Source of the DNA: Nakamurella flava | GTDB lineage: Bacteria > Actinomycetota > Actinomycetes > Mycobacteriales > Nakamurellaceae | Direction: 5' to 3' | Assembly (NCBI RefSeq): GCF_005298075.1 | Contig: NZ_SZZH01000001.1 | Span: forward strand, 992,001-1,056,000 | DNA: 64,000 bases | Shown here: one piece after another, positions 33,087-41,024 of the stretch | Layout: each line of letters begins with the position of its first letter | Numbering within the stretch: position 1 is the first letter of the stretch | Position numbers and translations under genes: made by a program | The notes under the pieces: model-generated | Database searches by the model: none | Told to the model about the DNA's origin: nothing | What the model saw: the letters and a program-made list of their open reading frames with translations, nothing else

Positions 33087-36000
33087 TCAGCCCGCCTTGG
33101 CCACCTCGACCAGGGTGCCGGTGAGATCCGGGTACTGGACCCAGCCCACGTAGGCCTTGCTGGGATCGGGCACGGTGGTGGTGGCGGTCACCGTGAACGC
33201 CTGACCGGCGGTCGCGTTCGGATTCGACGGCGACACGCTGATGCCCTTGCCGACCTCGTTGGTGACGATCGCCGACCGCAGGATGAACGGCGTGCTGCTC
33301 TGGCCGGGCGGATCGGTGTACCCGAGGACGGCGACCACGTAGTCACCGGCCGGCGGGTTGGCCAGCTCGATCTTCTCGTTCGCGCTGCCGGACGCCGACG
33401 CCGCGACCTGCTGGAACTTGCCGTCGACCTTGCGGTACAGGTACAGGTCGATGTCGGCTCCGGCCGCGGCGACCACCGTCTGGAAACGGGCCAGATGGCT
33501 CCCGCTCGGGACGGTGAACGCGTACTGCTTGGACTGCGTCACCGAGACCTCGTCGGGCGTCTCGTTGACCGGGGCCAGACCGTAGGCGGTGATCGGGAAG
33601 GCGCCGGAGAACGCGGACGTCACCTGCCAGCTCGCCGACCCCGACCCGGTGATGTCGACCTTGTTGGACGTGCTGGCCACGGTCGTGCTGCGCAGCGCCA
33701 CCGGAGCGCGCACGGTCTTGCCCGCTCCCTGCCACGTCACCGAGCCCATGGCGTAGGTGCTCAGCGGCGCGGTGGTGCGGGTGAACGTCGCGGTGAAGCT
33801 CAGCGACTTGCCCGCCGTGTCGAAGTTCAGGATCGACGGGGTGATCTTCACCGTGTAGCCCGGGACCGACGCCGTCGCCCGGTACAGGCCCGGCGTGGTA
33901 GCGGTGACCGTGCGGGTCAGGGTCTGGCTGCCGGCGAGCTGGCCGACGGCGAAGGACGGGGCGTTGTAGTCGCTCGGGTCCTTGGCCGTGACGCCGGTGC
34001 CGAGGTTGGTGCCCAGGCCCTCCAGGTAGGCGAGCCAGTCGTTGTCCGACGAGTCGTAGACCAGGCCGGGCGAGAGCATCGAGGACGGGTTCGCGTTGCC
34101 CGCACCCTGGGCGAACACGTCGGTGTTCGCCGCCCCCGTCCGCGTCTTGGTGTCGGTCGCCGTCGTCATCAGGGCCGACTTGACCGCCATCGGCGACCAG
34201 GTCGGGTTCTTGGCCCGGATGATCGCGGCCAGACCCGCGACGTGGGGCGCGGCCATCGAGGTGCCCGAGTAGCGGGCGAACGACTTGCCGTCGTTGCTCG
34301 GCGGGGCGACCGCCGCCAGGATGTCGACGCCCGGGGCAGCGAGATCCGGCTTGAGCACGTCCTGGTTGGTGGCCAGAGCCGGTCCGCGGGACGAGAAGCC
34401 GATGATCTGCGGGTACGGGATGGTCGACGAGGAGCTGGGCACCAGGGTGGCGGTGGCTGCGCTGGTCAGCGCGTAGTCCTTGACCTTCTGACCGTCCGGG
34501 ATGTCGATCTCGATCGACGGCACCGAGTGGCTGTCGCCGATCGGACCGAGATCCTGCAGGTCGGTCAGCACCATGCCGACGCCACCGGCCCGCTTGACCT
34601 CGGCGGACTTCTCCAGCCGCGCGTTGCCGCCGCGGTCGCACTGGACGATCTTGCCGGCCACCTTCGCCGGGTCGAGTACGCCGGTGTAGCACCGGGCGGC
34701 CGCGTCGGTCGGCGTGCCGGAGACGGCCGAGTTCTGGGCCGCGACGAACGGCTTGGGCCCGACGGTCGCACCGACGGTGGTGCTGACGCCGGTGTAGGTG
34801 ACCCCGTTGCCGAGCTTGGCTTTGGCCTCGTATCGCTGGACGGTGCTGGCCGCGACCGTCGTCACCCAGGGCTGGGTGTTGTCCAGGGTGGACGCACCGG
34901 CACCGCTGTTGCCGGCCGAGGCGGAGACGAAGATGCCGGCCGAGGCGGCGGACAGGAACGCCAGGGCCACCGGGTCGGTGGCCGGGGACTCCGTGGGCGC
35001 ACCCACCGAGTAGTTGATGACGTCGACGCCGTCCGCGACGGCCTGGTCGATGGCCGCGACCAGGTCGGAGGTGAAACCGCCGGACAGGGTCGGGTCCTTG
35101 GCCTCCCACAGCGCCTTGTAGACGGCGATGGAGGCGCCGGGGGCGACACCGGAGATGCGACCGCTCTGGGCCCCGACGTAGACGTCGTTGTTTCCGGCCG
35201 CGGTGCCCGCCGTGTGCGAGCCGTGTCCGGCCCCGTCCCGGGGGGACTTGAAGTCCGCCAGCGGAGTCTTGGAGCCGAGGTAGGCGTCACCGAAGTACCG
35301 GGCGCTGATGATCTTGGTGTTGCACAGGCTGGCGCTGAACTGTTCGCCGGTCTGGCAGGTGCCGGTGAACGTGCCCCCGTTGACCTTCTTGGCGATGATG
35401 GTGTCGCCCTGTCGGTAGGCCTTGTACGGATTGTTCGCGTCCGGCGCCGTTCCCAGGGCATCGCCCTTGAACGAGGGGTTCTCCGGCCAGATGCCCGTGT
35501 CGATCACGCCGATGACGACGCCCTTGCCGGCCTGGTTCGGCCCGCCCAGCGTGCTCCACAGCCCGGTGGACCCGGACAACTTGAGGAAATCGGTCGACCG
35601 GTGGTCGTCGGTGGTCACCCGCAGGGTGTCCTTGGTGACGGAGACGACGGCCGGGTCCTTCTGGAGCGCGGCGACCTGCTCGCCGGTCAGATCGGCCGCG
35701 AAACCGTTGAACGCCGTGGTGTACGACTTCTCCGGCGCGGCCCCCACCGAGGCGGCCACCTCCTGGTGCTCGGTGTTGAGCACCGCGGAATAGCGCTGGG
35801 CGTTCTCGGCGGTGACGTCGACCTTGGCCCCGGGCTGGGGCTTGGTTGCCGGGATGTCCTGCTCGCCGCCGGTGTAGGTGGCCACGGGAGCCTTGGCCAA
35901 CGCCACCACGTAGCGGCCGGAGGTCACCGTGCCCGGCAACGCCGGCGTGGAGGACCCCGCCGTCGGTGCGGGAACGGACGGACCGTCCGGATCACCGGGA

Positions 36001-36113
36001 CTGGCCGGGGCCGCGCCGGCGGCCGTGGCCGACAACGTGAGCCCACAGACGGTCAGGACGGACAGGGCAACCGTGAAGGCCCCTCGTCTCGTCCTCCCTG
36101 CAACACGACGCAT
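33087..36113 (-). CDS. secreted subtilisin-like serine protease (S8, PA-domain type)
   Basis: 1008 residues from ATG 36113. A signal peptide ('GAFTVALSVLTVCGL') and an I9-type propeptide ('GRYVVALAKAP' to 'VSVTKDTLRVTTDD') precede the catalytic domain. The triad is Asp ('IGVIDTGIWP', near 205), His ('GHGSHTAGTAAG', near 297) and Ser ('SGTSMAAPHVAG', near 619), with the oxyanion Asn in 'ASAGNSG'. A PA domain (about 430-550) is inserted before the Ser. Fn3-like and PPC-like beta domains follow ('GDYVVAVLGYTDPPG'). It is an extracellular protease of the plant-cucumisin-like branch common in actinomycetes. Confidence 0.92.
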   Translation of the reverse strand: MRRVAGRTRRGAFTVALSVLTVCGLTLSATAAGAAPASPGDPDGPSVPAPTAGSSTPALPGTVTSGRYVVALAKAPVATYTGGEQDIPATKPQPGAKVDVTAENAQRYSAVLNTEHQEVAASVGAAPEKSYTTAFNGFAADLTGEQVAALQKDPAVVSVTKDTLRVTTDDHRSTDFLKLSGSTGLWSTLGGPNQAGKGVVIGVIDTGIWPENPSFKGDALGTAPDANNPYKAYRQGDTIIAKKVNGGTFTGTCQTGEQFSASLCNTKIISARYFGDAYLGSKTPLADFKSPRDGAGHGSHTAGTAAGNNDVYVGAQSGRISGVAPGASIAVYKALWEAKDPTLSGGFTSDLVAAIDQAVADGVDVINYSVGAPTESPATDPVALAFLSAASAGIFVSASAGNSGAGASTLDNTQPWVTTVAASTVQRYEAKAKLGNGVTYTGVSTTVGATVGPKPFVAAQNSAVSGTPTDAAARCYTGVLDPAKVAGKIVQCDRGGNARLEKSAEVKRAGGVGMVLTDLQDLGPIGDSHSVPSIEIDIPDGQKVKDYALTSAATATLVPSSSSTIPYPQIIGFSSRGPALATNQDVLKPDLAAPGVDILAAVAPPSNDGKSFARYSGTSMAAPHVAGLAAIIRAKNPTWSPMAVKSALMTTATDTKTRTGAANTDVFAQGAGNANPSSMLSPGLVYDSSDNDWLAYLEGLGTNLGTGVTAKDPSDYNAPSFAVGQLAGSQTLTRTVTATTPGLYRATASVPGYTVKITPSILNFDTAGKSLSFTATFTRTTAPLSTYAMGSVTWQGAGKTVRAPVALRSTTVASTSNKVDITGSGSASWQVTSAFSGAFPITAYGLAPVNETPDEVSVTQSKQYAFTVPSGSHLARFQTVVAAAGADIDLYLYRKVDGKFQQVAASASGSANEKIELANPPAGDYVVAVLGYTDPPGQSSTPFILRSAIVTNEVGKGISVSPSNPNATAGQAFTVTATTTVPDPSKAYVGWVQYPDLTGTLVEVAKAG

Positions 36114-36292
36114 CACAACCCCCAGCGGAGTAGGCAGCCGACCAACGATGCGGTGACAGCGACGTCGACGCATCGTCACGAACCGTAAGCCCACGGTGGG
36201 CGCGGTGACCACCCCGGGGGGTCATGATGCGAACGGCGATTCACCTTCGCCCCGGACGGACCGGTGCGGCCAGAGCCGAGGGAGAGCGTCAC

Positions 36293-36787
36293 ATGCGACA
36301 GATCCACCGGACGGGGCGTCCGCACGGGTGCCCGGCGACCATCCGGCGTTCCGGCGTCGGTCTCGCCCTGTACATGGTGCTCGCGTCCGCCGCCTGCGGC
36401 GCCGAGCCCGCGTCCCCCGCGCCGGGCCCGCAGACTGGGACCGGTCGATCGGACGCGAGCTCCGCACCGGCCGTCGACCCACCACTCACCAACCCCGGAG
36501 GGACCATGTCCGATCCGACGACCGACCCCGGCGTCCCCACCCCGATCACGACCGACCTGCCCGGTGTCGGCGCGGTGACCCTGACCGGCACGGTCACCGA
36601 GGGCGTGGAACGCGGCTGCGTCGTCCTGGCCGACGACGCCGGCACGGCCCTGGCCAGCCTGCTGGGCTTCGACACCGGCGCCCACCCGTTCGGCAGTGCC
36701 GTCACGGTGACGGGCCGATGGGCCCAGGACCGGGTCTCCATCTGTCAGCAGGGTCCACTGCTCGAGGTGCAGTCCGTGGGTGCCTGA
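36293..36787 (+). CDS. small secreted protein or lipoprotein, unknown
   Basis: 164 residues. ATG 36293 has GGGAGAG seven bases upstream. The N-terminus is a signal peptide ('GVGLALYMVLASAACG'), with Cys a possible but atypical lipidation site. A Pro/Thr-rich spacer leads to a compact C-terminal domain of about 70 residues ('VTLTGTVTEGVERGCVVLAD', then 'VTVTGRW', 'SICQQGPLLEVQSV'), which looks like an OB-type beta fold with a Cys pair. No family is named with confidence. It is divergent from the subtilase gene and convergent with thyX. Confidence 0.6.
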   Translation: MRQIHRTGRPHGCPATIRRSGVGLALYMVLASAACGAEPASPAPGPQTGTGRSDASSAPAVDPPLTNPGGTMSDPTTDPGVPTPITTDLPGVGAVTLTGTVTEGVERGCVVLADDAGTALASLLGFDTGAHPFGSAVTVTGRWAQDRVSICQQGPLLEVQSVGA

Positions 36788-36802
36788 CGGAACGTCGCCG
36801 GG

Positions 36803-37624
36803 TCAGGCGTCGCGGACGAGAGGTGAAGCGGCCAGGGCGGTCCCGTCCGGCAGCGCGCTGATGCGGAAGTCGGCGAAGGAGTGCGGGGCCAGCTGCTGCA
36901 GCTCCCGCAGGATGGTGACGGCCAACGTCCGGATGGCCACGTCGGCCGGATCGGTGGCCCGCATGCCGACGAAATGCCGCCAGCTGCGGTAGTTCCCGGT
37001 CACCACCAGGTCGGTGGCCGTGGCCAGCGGCAGGACCGAACGGGCGGCTTCCCGAGCCTGCTTACCCGACAACGGGTTTCGCACCCCGGGTCGACCTCCG
37101 GCCCCGGCCGGGTCGAGCACCTCCAGCAGGGCCGCGTAGGCGGCGGCCGCGTCGTCGACGGCCTGCTGGAACCGCGCGTGCAGGCCCGGATCGGCCGCCA
37201 CCGCAGCCGGTTCGACGATCTCCGGCCCGGCCTCGGCCTGGTGACGCGGGGACAGCTGTGAGACCGAGAAGTGGCGGTGCCGTACCACTTCCGCGGCCAC
37301 CGAGAGCGGAACCCCGGTCAGGTAGAAGGTCGCGGTGCTGTGCTCCAGCACGGCCAGGTGACCCACCTGCAGGATGTGGTCGAGATAGCCGGCGTTGTCG
37401 GCGGTCTCGGGAATCGGCCGCGACCACGACCGGTAGCAGGCCCGGCCGGCGAACTCGGCCAGCGCGTCCCCGTCCGCGGCGTCGGTCGTCCAGGTCCCCT
37501 CGAAGCCGGGCACGTCGACCGGCGGCGTGAAGACGGAGTGACCGACCAGGCGGACCCGGGGGCCGGGGGCGGTGACCCGCTCCCCCGCCCCTGCCGACCC
37601 GACAGCTTCCGACACCCCGGTCAT
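36803..37624 (-). CDS. thyX: flavin-dependent thymidylate synthase
   Basis: 273 residues. The diagnostic motif RHR-x2-S-x4-S-x-R is present as 'RHRHFSVSQLSPR' near residue 118. 'HSTATFYLTGVPLSVAAEV' precedes it, and 'GNYRSWRHFVGMR' holds the late substrate-binding part. It makes dTMP from dUMP with methylene-tetrahydrofolate and FADH2. In many actinobacteria thyX lies between dapB and dapA, as here, though both are several genes away. A 20-residue N-terminal extension is Gly/Pro-rich. It follows the ferritin gene by seven bases. Confidence 0.95.
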   Translation of the reverse strand: MTGVSEAVGSAGAGERVTAPGPRVRLVGHSVFTPPVDVPGFEGTWTTDAADGDALAEFAGRACYRSWSRPIPETADNAGYLDHILQVGHLAVLEHSTATFYLTGVPLSVAAEVVRHRHFSVSQLSPRHQAEAGPEIVEPAAVAADPGLHARFQQAVDDAAAAYAALLEVLDPAGAGGRPGVRNPLSGKQAREAARSVLPLATATDLVVTGNYRSWRHFVGMRATDPADVAIRTLAVTILRELQQLAPHSFADFRISALPDGTALAASPLVRDA

Positions 37625-37631
37625 CGATCGC

Positions 37632-38186
37632 TCACAGGGCGCCGCCGGCGGCTTCCGGGGCCGACGGGTCGGCGCCGGCGTCACCGACCTGCTCCTGGGC
37701 CAGGAACGTCTCGATCTGGAACCAGTCCGACCCGGCTCGCTTGGCCACCGTGACCAACGTGTTCATCGACGCCACCTCCTCGACCTGCTCGGCCAGGAAC
37801 CACAGCATGAACTGTTCGCCGAGGAAATCGTTCTCGGCTCGCGCGGTGGCGAAGAGGTTCTCGATCTGGGCGGTCACGCCCTTCTCCTGTTGCAGCGCCA
37901 GCTCGATCGGCTCCACGACGTCGGTGAAGTCCACCCGCACGTCAGGGACACCGGGGATGACGACGGTCAGGTCCCGGTCGAGCATCCACCGCACGATCAT
38001 CATGGCGTGGTTCCGCTCTTCGACGGCCTGACGGTAGAAGTGGGCCGCGAGGCGGGGAAGGTCGTGCGCATCGAACCAGACGGCGATGGCGATGTACTGC
38101 TGGCTGGCCGCGAACTCGTGCCCCACCTGCTCGGTGAGCAGGGCGGCGAAACGGCTGGGGGCAGCGGAGGTCTGTGGTGTCGTCAC
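37632..38186 (-). CDS. ftn: ferritin
   Basis: 184 residues of a four-helix bundle. Ferroxidase-type residues appear in 'LTEQVGHEFAASQQYIAIA' (helix A), 'VEERNHAMMIVRWML' (helix B, E-x2-H), 'ELALQQEK' and 'FLAEQVEEVASMN'. No haem-binding Met of bacterioferritin is evident, so it resembles actinobacterial ferritin (BfrB-type). It stores iron in the cytoplasm. GTG 38186 is chosen over TTG 38192 because the TAAAAT promoter box at 38195-38200 leaves no room for the earlier start. It is co-transcribed with thyX. Confidence 0.9.
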   Translation of the reverse strand: MTTPQTSAAPSRFAALLTEQVGHEFAASQQYIAIAVWFDAHDLPRLAAHFYRQAVEERNHAMMIVRWMLDRDLTVVIPGVPDVRVDFTDVVEPIELALQQEKGVTAQIENLFATARAENDFLGEQFMLWFLAEQVEEVASMNTLVTVAKRAGSDWFQIETFLAQEQVGDAGADPSAPEAAGGAL

Positions 38187-38194
38187 GGGCAACG

Positions 38195-38200
38195 ATTTTA
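38195..38200 (-). promoter_or_regulatory. -10 box of the ferritin gene
   Basis: TAAAAT on the minus strand is a near-ideal -10 element eight bases before GTG 38186, so the mRNA is leaderless or nearly so. On the plus strand the same spot reads TTAGGTT, one half of an IdeR/DtxR iron box; the second half is absent, so iron control is only a possibility. Confidence 0.55.
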
Positions 38201-38282
38201 GGTTCCTGTTTGGTCGCTGCCAGGGATGGGTATCTGCAGGAGTTAATCATCACCCGGAATCAGCTGCCGACTGGCGTGAGTG

Positions 38283-38336
38283 TGACGTCACTCTGACGTC
38301 ATTGCGTCCCTTGCATGGTGTCACTTGTGGTGTCAC
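38283..38336 (+). promoter_or_regulatory. repeat-rich operator region before the HicB-like gene
   Basis: Two copies of the palindrome TGACGTCA (38283-38290, 38294-38301) start 11 bp apart, one helical turn. They are followed by two copies of GGTGTCAC (38317-38324, 38329-38336) 12 bp apart, inside a CATGGTG...CACCATG inverted repeat. All end within 10 bp of the HicB-like start. Tandem sites spaced by a helical turn suit cooperative binding by a ribbon-helix-helix protein, such as the one encoded just downstream. Confidence 0.5.
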
Positions 38337-38345
38337 CATGGCGTC

Positions 38346-38966
38346 ATGGACCTCACTCCGTACGTGAACCAGCTCCGCAACGACCTGCTGACCGCGGCGT
38401 CGGTCGGATCGGACGAGACCCGACGGGCGGCCGCCCTGCTCGCCGGCGCCCTGGAACCGGCGGCCCGGCTGGCGATGATGAACGCCCTGTCCGATCTGGC
38501 CGCCGAGATCACCACCCAGCTCCGCGACACCAGCGTCGACCTCCGCCTCGACGGCGGCCAGGTCCGCCTGGCCGTCCAGCGGCACACCCCGGCCGACACC
38601 GGCCGGCCCGAGAACCCCGGCCGCTTCTCCTTCGACAAGCCCGCGACATCGGCTGCGCCGGACCAGCCGACGTCGCCCGGCGACGGGACGCCGACGCCCG
38701 AGGACCTGCGCCGTGCCGTGCAGGACGCCGGCGGTGAGCTCTCCCGCACCACGGTCCGCCTGTTCAACGAGCTCAAGACCCAGGCCGAACGGGCCGCGGC
38801 CGAGCAGGGCATGTCCCTGAACACCTATATCTCCCGCGCCGTCGCCGACTCCGTCCGCACCGCCGTCCCCCACAAGGGCGGCCACCACGGAGGACCCGAC
38901 GAGCCCGGCGGGGAATCCGACGGCCCGGGCGGCCGTCGCACCGTCACCGGTTTCGTACAGGCCTGA
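38346..38966 (+). CDS. HicB-like/ribbon-helix-helix protein paired with DUF4097
   Basis: 206 residues from ATG 38346. The N-terminal half ('MDLTPYVNQLRNDLLTAA', 'LAMMNALSDLAAEITTQL', 'SVDLRLDGGQVRLAVQ') is the helix-rich part of actinobacterial HicB-family antitoxin-like proteins. After a Pro/Thr linker, 'RLFNELKTQAERAAAEQGMSLNTYISRAV'-type sequence (core: GMSLNTYISRAVADS) is a ribbon-helix-helix DNA-binding segment. A Gly/His-rich tail follows. The pairing with a DUF4097 gene 13 bp downstream is recurrent in actinobacteria. No HicA toxin is present, so a transcriptional regulator is more likely than a toxin-antitoxin system. Confidence 0.75.
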   Translation: MDLTPYVNQLRNDLLTAASVGSDETRRAAALLAGALEPAARLAMMNALSDLAAEITTQLRDTSVDLRLDGGQVRLAVQRHTPADTGRPENPGRFSFDKPATSAAPDQPTSPGDGTPTPEDLRRAVQDAGGELSRTTVRLFNELKTQAERAAAEQGMSLNTYISRAVADSVRTAVPHKGGHHGGPDEPGGESDGPGGRRTVTGFVQA

Positions 38967-38979
38967 GAGGACGACCACC

Positions 38980-39987
38980 ATGCACCGCGAATTCCTCACC
39001 CCCGAGCCCGTCACCATCGAGATCCGCAACGCCGCCGGTGATGTCGACATCGAACTGGTCGACGCGCAGCAGGCCGGCGACCTCGGCGCCACGCACCGGA
39101 CCACCGTCGAGGTGCAGACCGGCAACGGCCAGCCCATGGGCTTCCTCGACGACGTCCTCAAAGCCGTCAACTCCGGCCGGATCGGCGACGAACTGCGCAA
39201 CGCGTTCGGCCGCCGGGACTCCGGCGACGGAGCGGCCGGCGGCCCGGCCGCCTGGTTCAGCTCCTTCGGAACGGGCGCGGACAACGGATCCGACCCCGAC
39301 CCGACCGACCGGGTGCGCATCGAGCACACCGAGCCGCGCGCGGACGGCCGACGGGCCATCGTCGTCGTCGACACCGACCCGGCCCGCAGCGGCTGGCGCT
39401 CCTCCTTCACCATCCGCGTTCGCGCGCCCCGGGGCTCCGGGGTGCGGGCGCAGACCCAGTCCGCCGACGTCACCGTCGTCGGAGTGGCCGACCGCCTCGA
39501 GATCCGCACCGCCTCCGGAGCGGTGTCCGTCGACCGGGTCACTGAGAAGGCCGTCGTGCAGACCGCGTCGGGATCGGTGACTCTCACCGAGACCGCGGAC
39601 GCCGACCTGCGCACCGCGTCCGGGCGCGTCGGCGTGCACCAGGTCGACGGTCGACTCGTCGTGCACTCGACCTCCGGTGACGTCCGGGTCGACCGGTCCA
39701 GCGGTGAGAGCAGCGTGCGCACCGTCTCCGGTGAACTGCGGCTGGCCGAGGTCGGCCCCGGGCGCCTGGAAGCCGTCTCCGTCTCCGGGCCGGTGGACGT
39801 CGCCCTCCGGCCCGGAACGTCGGCCGCGGTCGACCTGTCCTCCGTCGCCGGGACGACGGACAGCGACCTGCCGGTGACCGACCGGCTCGGCGACACCGGC
39901 GACACCGACCCGGCCACCCCGGACCTGGAGCTGCGGGTCAGCACGACGTCCGGCGACATCCACCTCCGCCGGGCCGTGACGGTCTGA
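38980..39987 (+). CDS. DUF4097 beta-helix protein
   Basis: 335 residues with no signal peptide. The start 'HREFLTPEPVTIEIRNAAG' and the repeated ladder 'LEIRTASGAVSVDRV', 'AVVQTASGSVTLTET', 'ADLRTASGRVGVHQV', 'LVVHSTSGDVRVDRS', 'SSVRTVSGELRLAEV' and 'LELRVSTTSGDIHLRR' show the DUF4097 right-handed beta-helix. A Gly/Asp-rich insert near 60-120 is variable. DUF4097 proteins are often under the control of a partner regulator or anti-sigma gene; here the HicB-like gene is 13 bp upstream. Molecular function is unknown. Confidence 0.88.
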   Translation: MHREFLTPEPVTIEIRNAAGDVDIELVDAQQAGDLGATHRTTVEVQTGNGQPMGFLDDVLKAVNSGRIGDELRNAFGRRDSGDGAAGGPAAWFSSFGTGADNGSDPDPTDRVRIEHTEPRADGRRAIVVVDTDPARSGWRSSFTIRVRAPRGSGVRAQTQSADVTVVGVADRLEIRTASGAVSVDRVTEKAVVQTASGSVTLTETADADLRTASGRVGVHQVDGRLVVHSTSGDVRVDRSSGESSVRTVSGELRLAEVGPGRLEAVSVSGPVDVALRPGTSAAVDLSSVAGTTDSDLPVTDRLGDTGDTDPATPDLELRVSTTSGDIHLRRAVTV

Positions 39988-39989
39988 CC

Positions 39990-40029
39990 CCGCGGTCGCC
40001 CCGGCCGGCAACGGGCGGGGCGACCGCGG
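39990..40029. terminator. bidirectional terminator hairpin
   Basis: CCGCGGTCGCCCCG (39990-40003) and CGGGGCGACCGCGG (40016-40029) form a perfect 14-bp stem around a 12-base loop. It lies between the stops of the convergent DUF4097 and DUF1905 genes and can terminate both. Confidence 0.8.
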
Positions 40030-40046
40030 CGACGGCGCAGTGCGGC

Positions 40047-40370
40047 TCAGCGCTCGACGAGTTCGATCCCGATACGGGCGGAGTCGCCGATGTCCAACCG
40101 CTCGGCGTCCCGCACCGCCCGCTTGAGCGGCAGCACGTACGGTCCGTCCGTGGCTTCCGGGAAGATCGACGTCCGCCAGTGGGAACGGCCGACCGTCACG
40201 GCGACCTTGACCGCCCCGAACCCGGCCCGTAGGCGCGGCACCGCCGCGATCTCGGCGGACATCTCGGCCGGCAGCCGCACGAACACCCACTCGTCCGAGC
40301 GAGCCGCCCAGCGCCACAGCTCCGCGGTGAACCAGTAACGGACTCCGTCCGTGCGAGCATCTGCGTCCAT
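40047..40370 (-). CDS. DUF1905 domain protein
   Basis: 107 residues matching DUF1905: 'YWFTAELWRWAARSDEWVFVRLP', 'GAVKVAVTVGRSHWRTSIFP' and 'YVLPLKRAVRDAERLDIGD'. The family folds as a small beta barrel and is sometimes fused to YdeI-type domains; its function is unknown. ATG 40370 overlaps the ATG of the divergent gene by two bases (CATGG at 40368-40372), so each promoter must lie inside the other gene, or one start is misplaced. Confidence 0.85.
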   Translation of the reverse strand: MDADARTDGVRYWFTAELWRWAARSDEWVFVRLPAEMSAEIAAVPRLRAGFGAVKVAVTVGRSHWRTSIFPEATDGPYVLPLKRAVRDAERLDIGDSARIGIELVER

Positions 40371-40908
40371 GGGGCCTTCCGTCACCTCCCGGTTGCTGGC
40401 CGAGACCGACCCGGCGACCACCGGCATCGTGCCCGACGGCTGGCACGACTTCTTCGTCGCCCAGGCCGGGGCCACCGCCGCGCTGGCCGGGCTGGTCTTC
40501 GTCGCCGTCTCCATCAACCTCGAACGGATCCTGTCGTTCCCCCGGCTGCCGCACCGGGCGGCCGTGACCGTCGCCCTGTTCGCCGGGATCCTGCTCCAGG
40601 CGCCGTTGGCGTTGATGGGCGACGTCACCCTTGTCGCCTTCGGTGCGCTGGTGCTCGGCATCGCCGGGGGCATCGAGGCGTTCGTGGTGATCAGCGGTCT
40701 TCGGATGGGCCGCGACCGGGCCAACGGCCGCAAGGAACTGCAACTGGCCGCCATGTACCAGCTCGCCCTGCTCCCCCAGCTGGTCGGCGGTGTCCTACTG
40801 GTCGCCGGCAGCGGCGCGGGACTGTACTGGGTGGCCGCCGGGTACGCCGTGTCGACGCTGGTCGCGCTGACCAACGCCTGGGTGCTGCTGGTCGAGATCC
40901 TGCGCTGA
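40369..40908 (+). CDS. multi-TM membrane protein, unknown
   Basis: 179 residues with about five membrane spans. 'HDFFVAQAGATAALAGLVFVAVSINLERIL' opens the hydrophobic core (key part: AGATAALAGLVFVAVSINL), followed by 'AAVTVALFAGILLQAPLAL', 'LGIAGGIEAFVVISGL', 'QLVGGVLLVAGSGAGLYWV' and 'LVALTNAWVLLVEIL'. The 'AGLVFVAVSINLE' motif occurs in a group of uncharacterised bacterial membrane proteins. An alternative GTG at 40351 would extend it by six residues. It is divergent from, and overlaps the start of, the DUF1905 gene. Confidence 0.7.
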   Translation: MGPSVTSRLLAETDPATTGIVPDGWHDFFVAQAGATAALAGLVFVAVSINLERILSFPRLPHRAAVTVALFAGILLQAPLALMGDVTLVAFGALVLGIAGGIEAFVVISGLRMGRDRANGRKELQLAAMYQLALLPQLVGGVLLVAGSGAGLYWVAAGYAVSTLVALTNAWVLLVEILR

Positions 40909-40913
40909 CCGGC

Positions 40914-41024
40914 CGGCCGACCTCAGCTCTCGAGACGCGACGCCAGTCCACCCCGACGGGGTCGGCGGTGACAGTGCACTACCGGTCCCGGCCGACCTCA
41001 GCTCTCGAGACGCAACGCCAGTCC
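40914..41024. repeat. 36-bp direct repeat duplicating the 3' end of the GGT-like gene
   Basis: The segment from CGGCCGACCTCAGCTCTCGA onward occurs at 40914-40949 and again at 40989-41024 with one mismatch (35/36); weaker similarity continues for about 20 bases. The right copy covers the end of the GGT-family gene, including its stop; the left copy is non-coding, between the two gene ends. It looks like a local duplication of the gene end. Confidence 0.85.

Noticed and set aside
32952-36188. Frame of over 1000 codons on the plus strand opposite the subtilase
   Set aside because: It has Arg/Gly/Val/Asp-rich composition, no signal, no domains and no ribosome-binding site. The opposite strand encodes an intact S8 protease.
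38196-38214. IdeR/DtxR iron box at the ferritin promoter
   Set aside because: Only one half (TTAGGTT) is present; the second half does not match the 19-bp consensus, so it is noted with the promoter and not claimed as a site.
38346-39987. HicAB toxin-antitoxin module
   Set aside because: The first gene is HicB-like, but the second is a 335-residue DUF4097 protein, not a small HicA mRNA interferase, and no other small toxin gene is adjacent.
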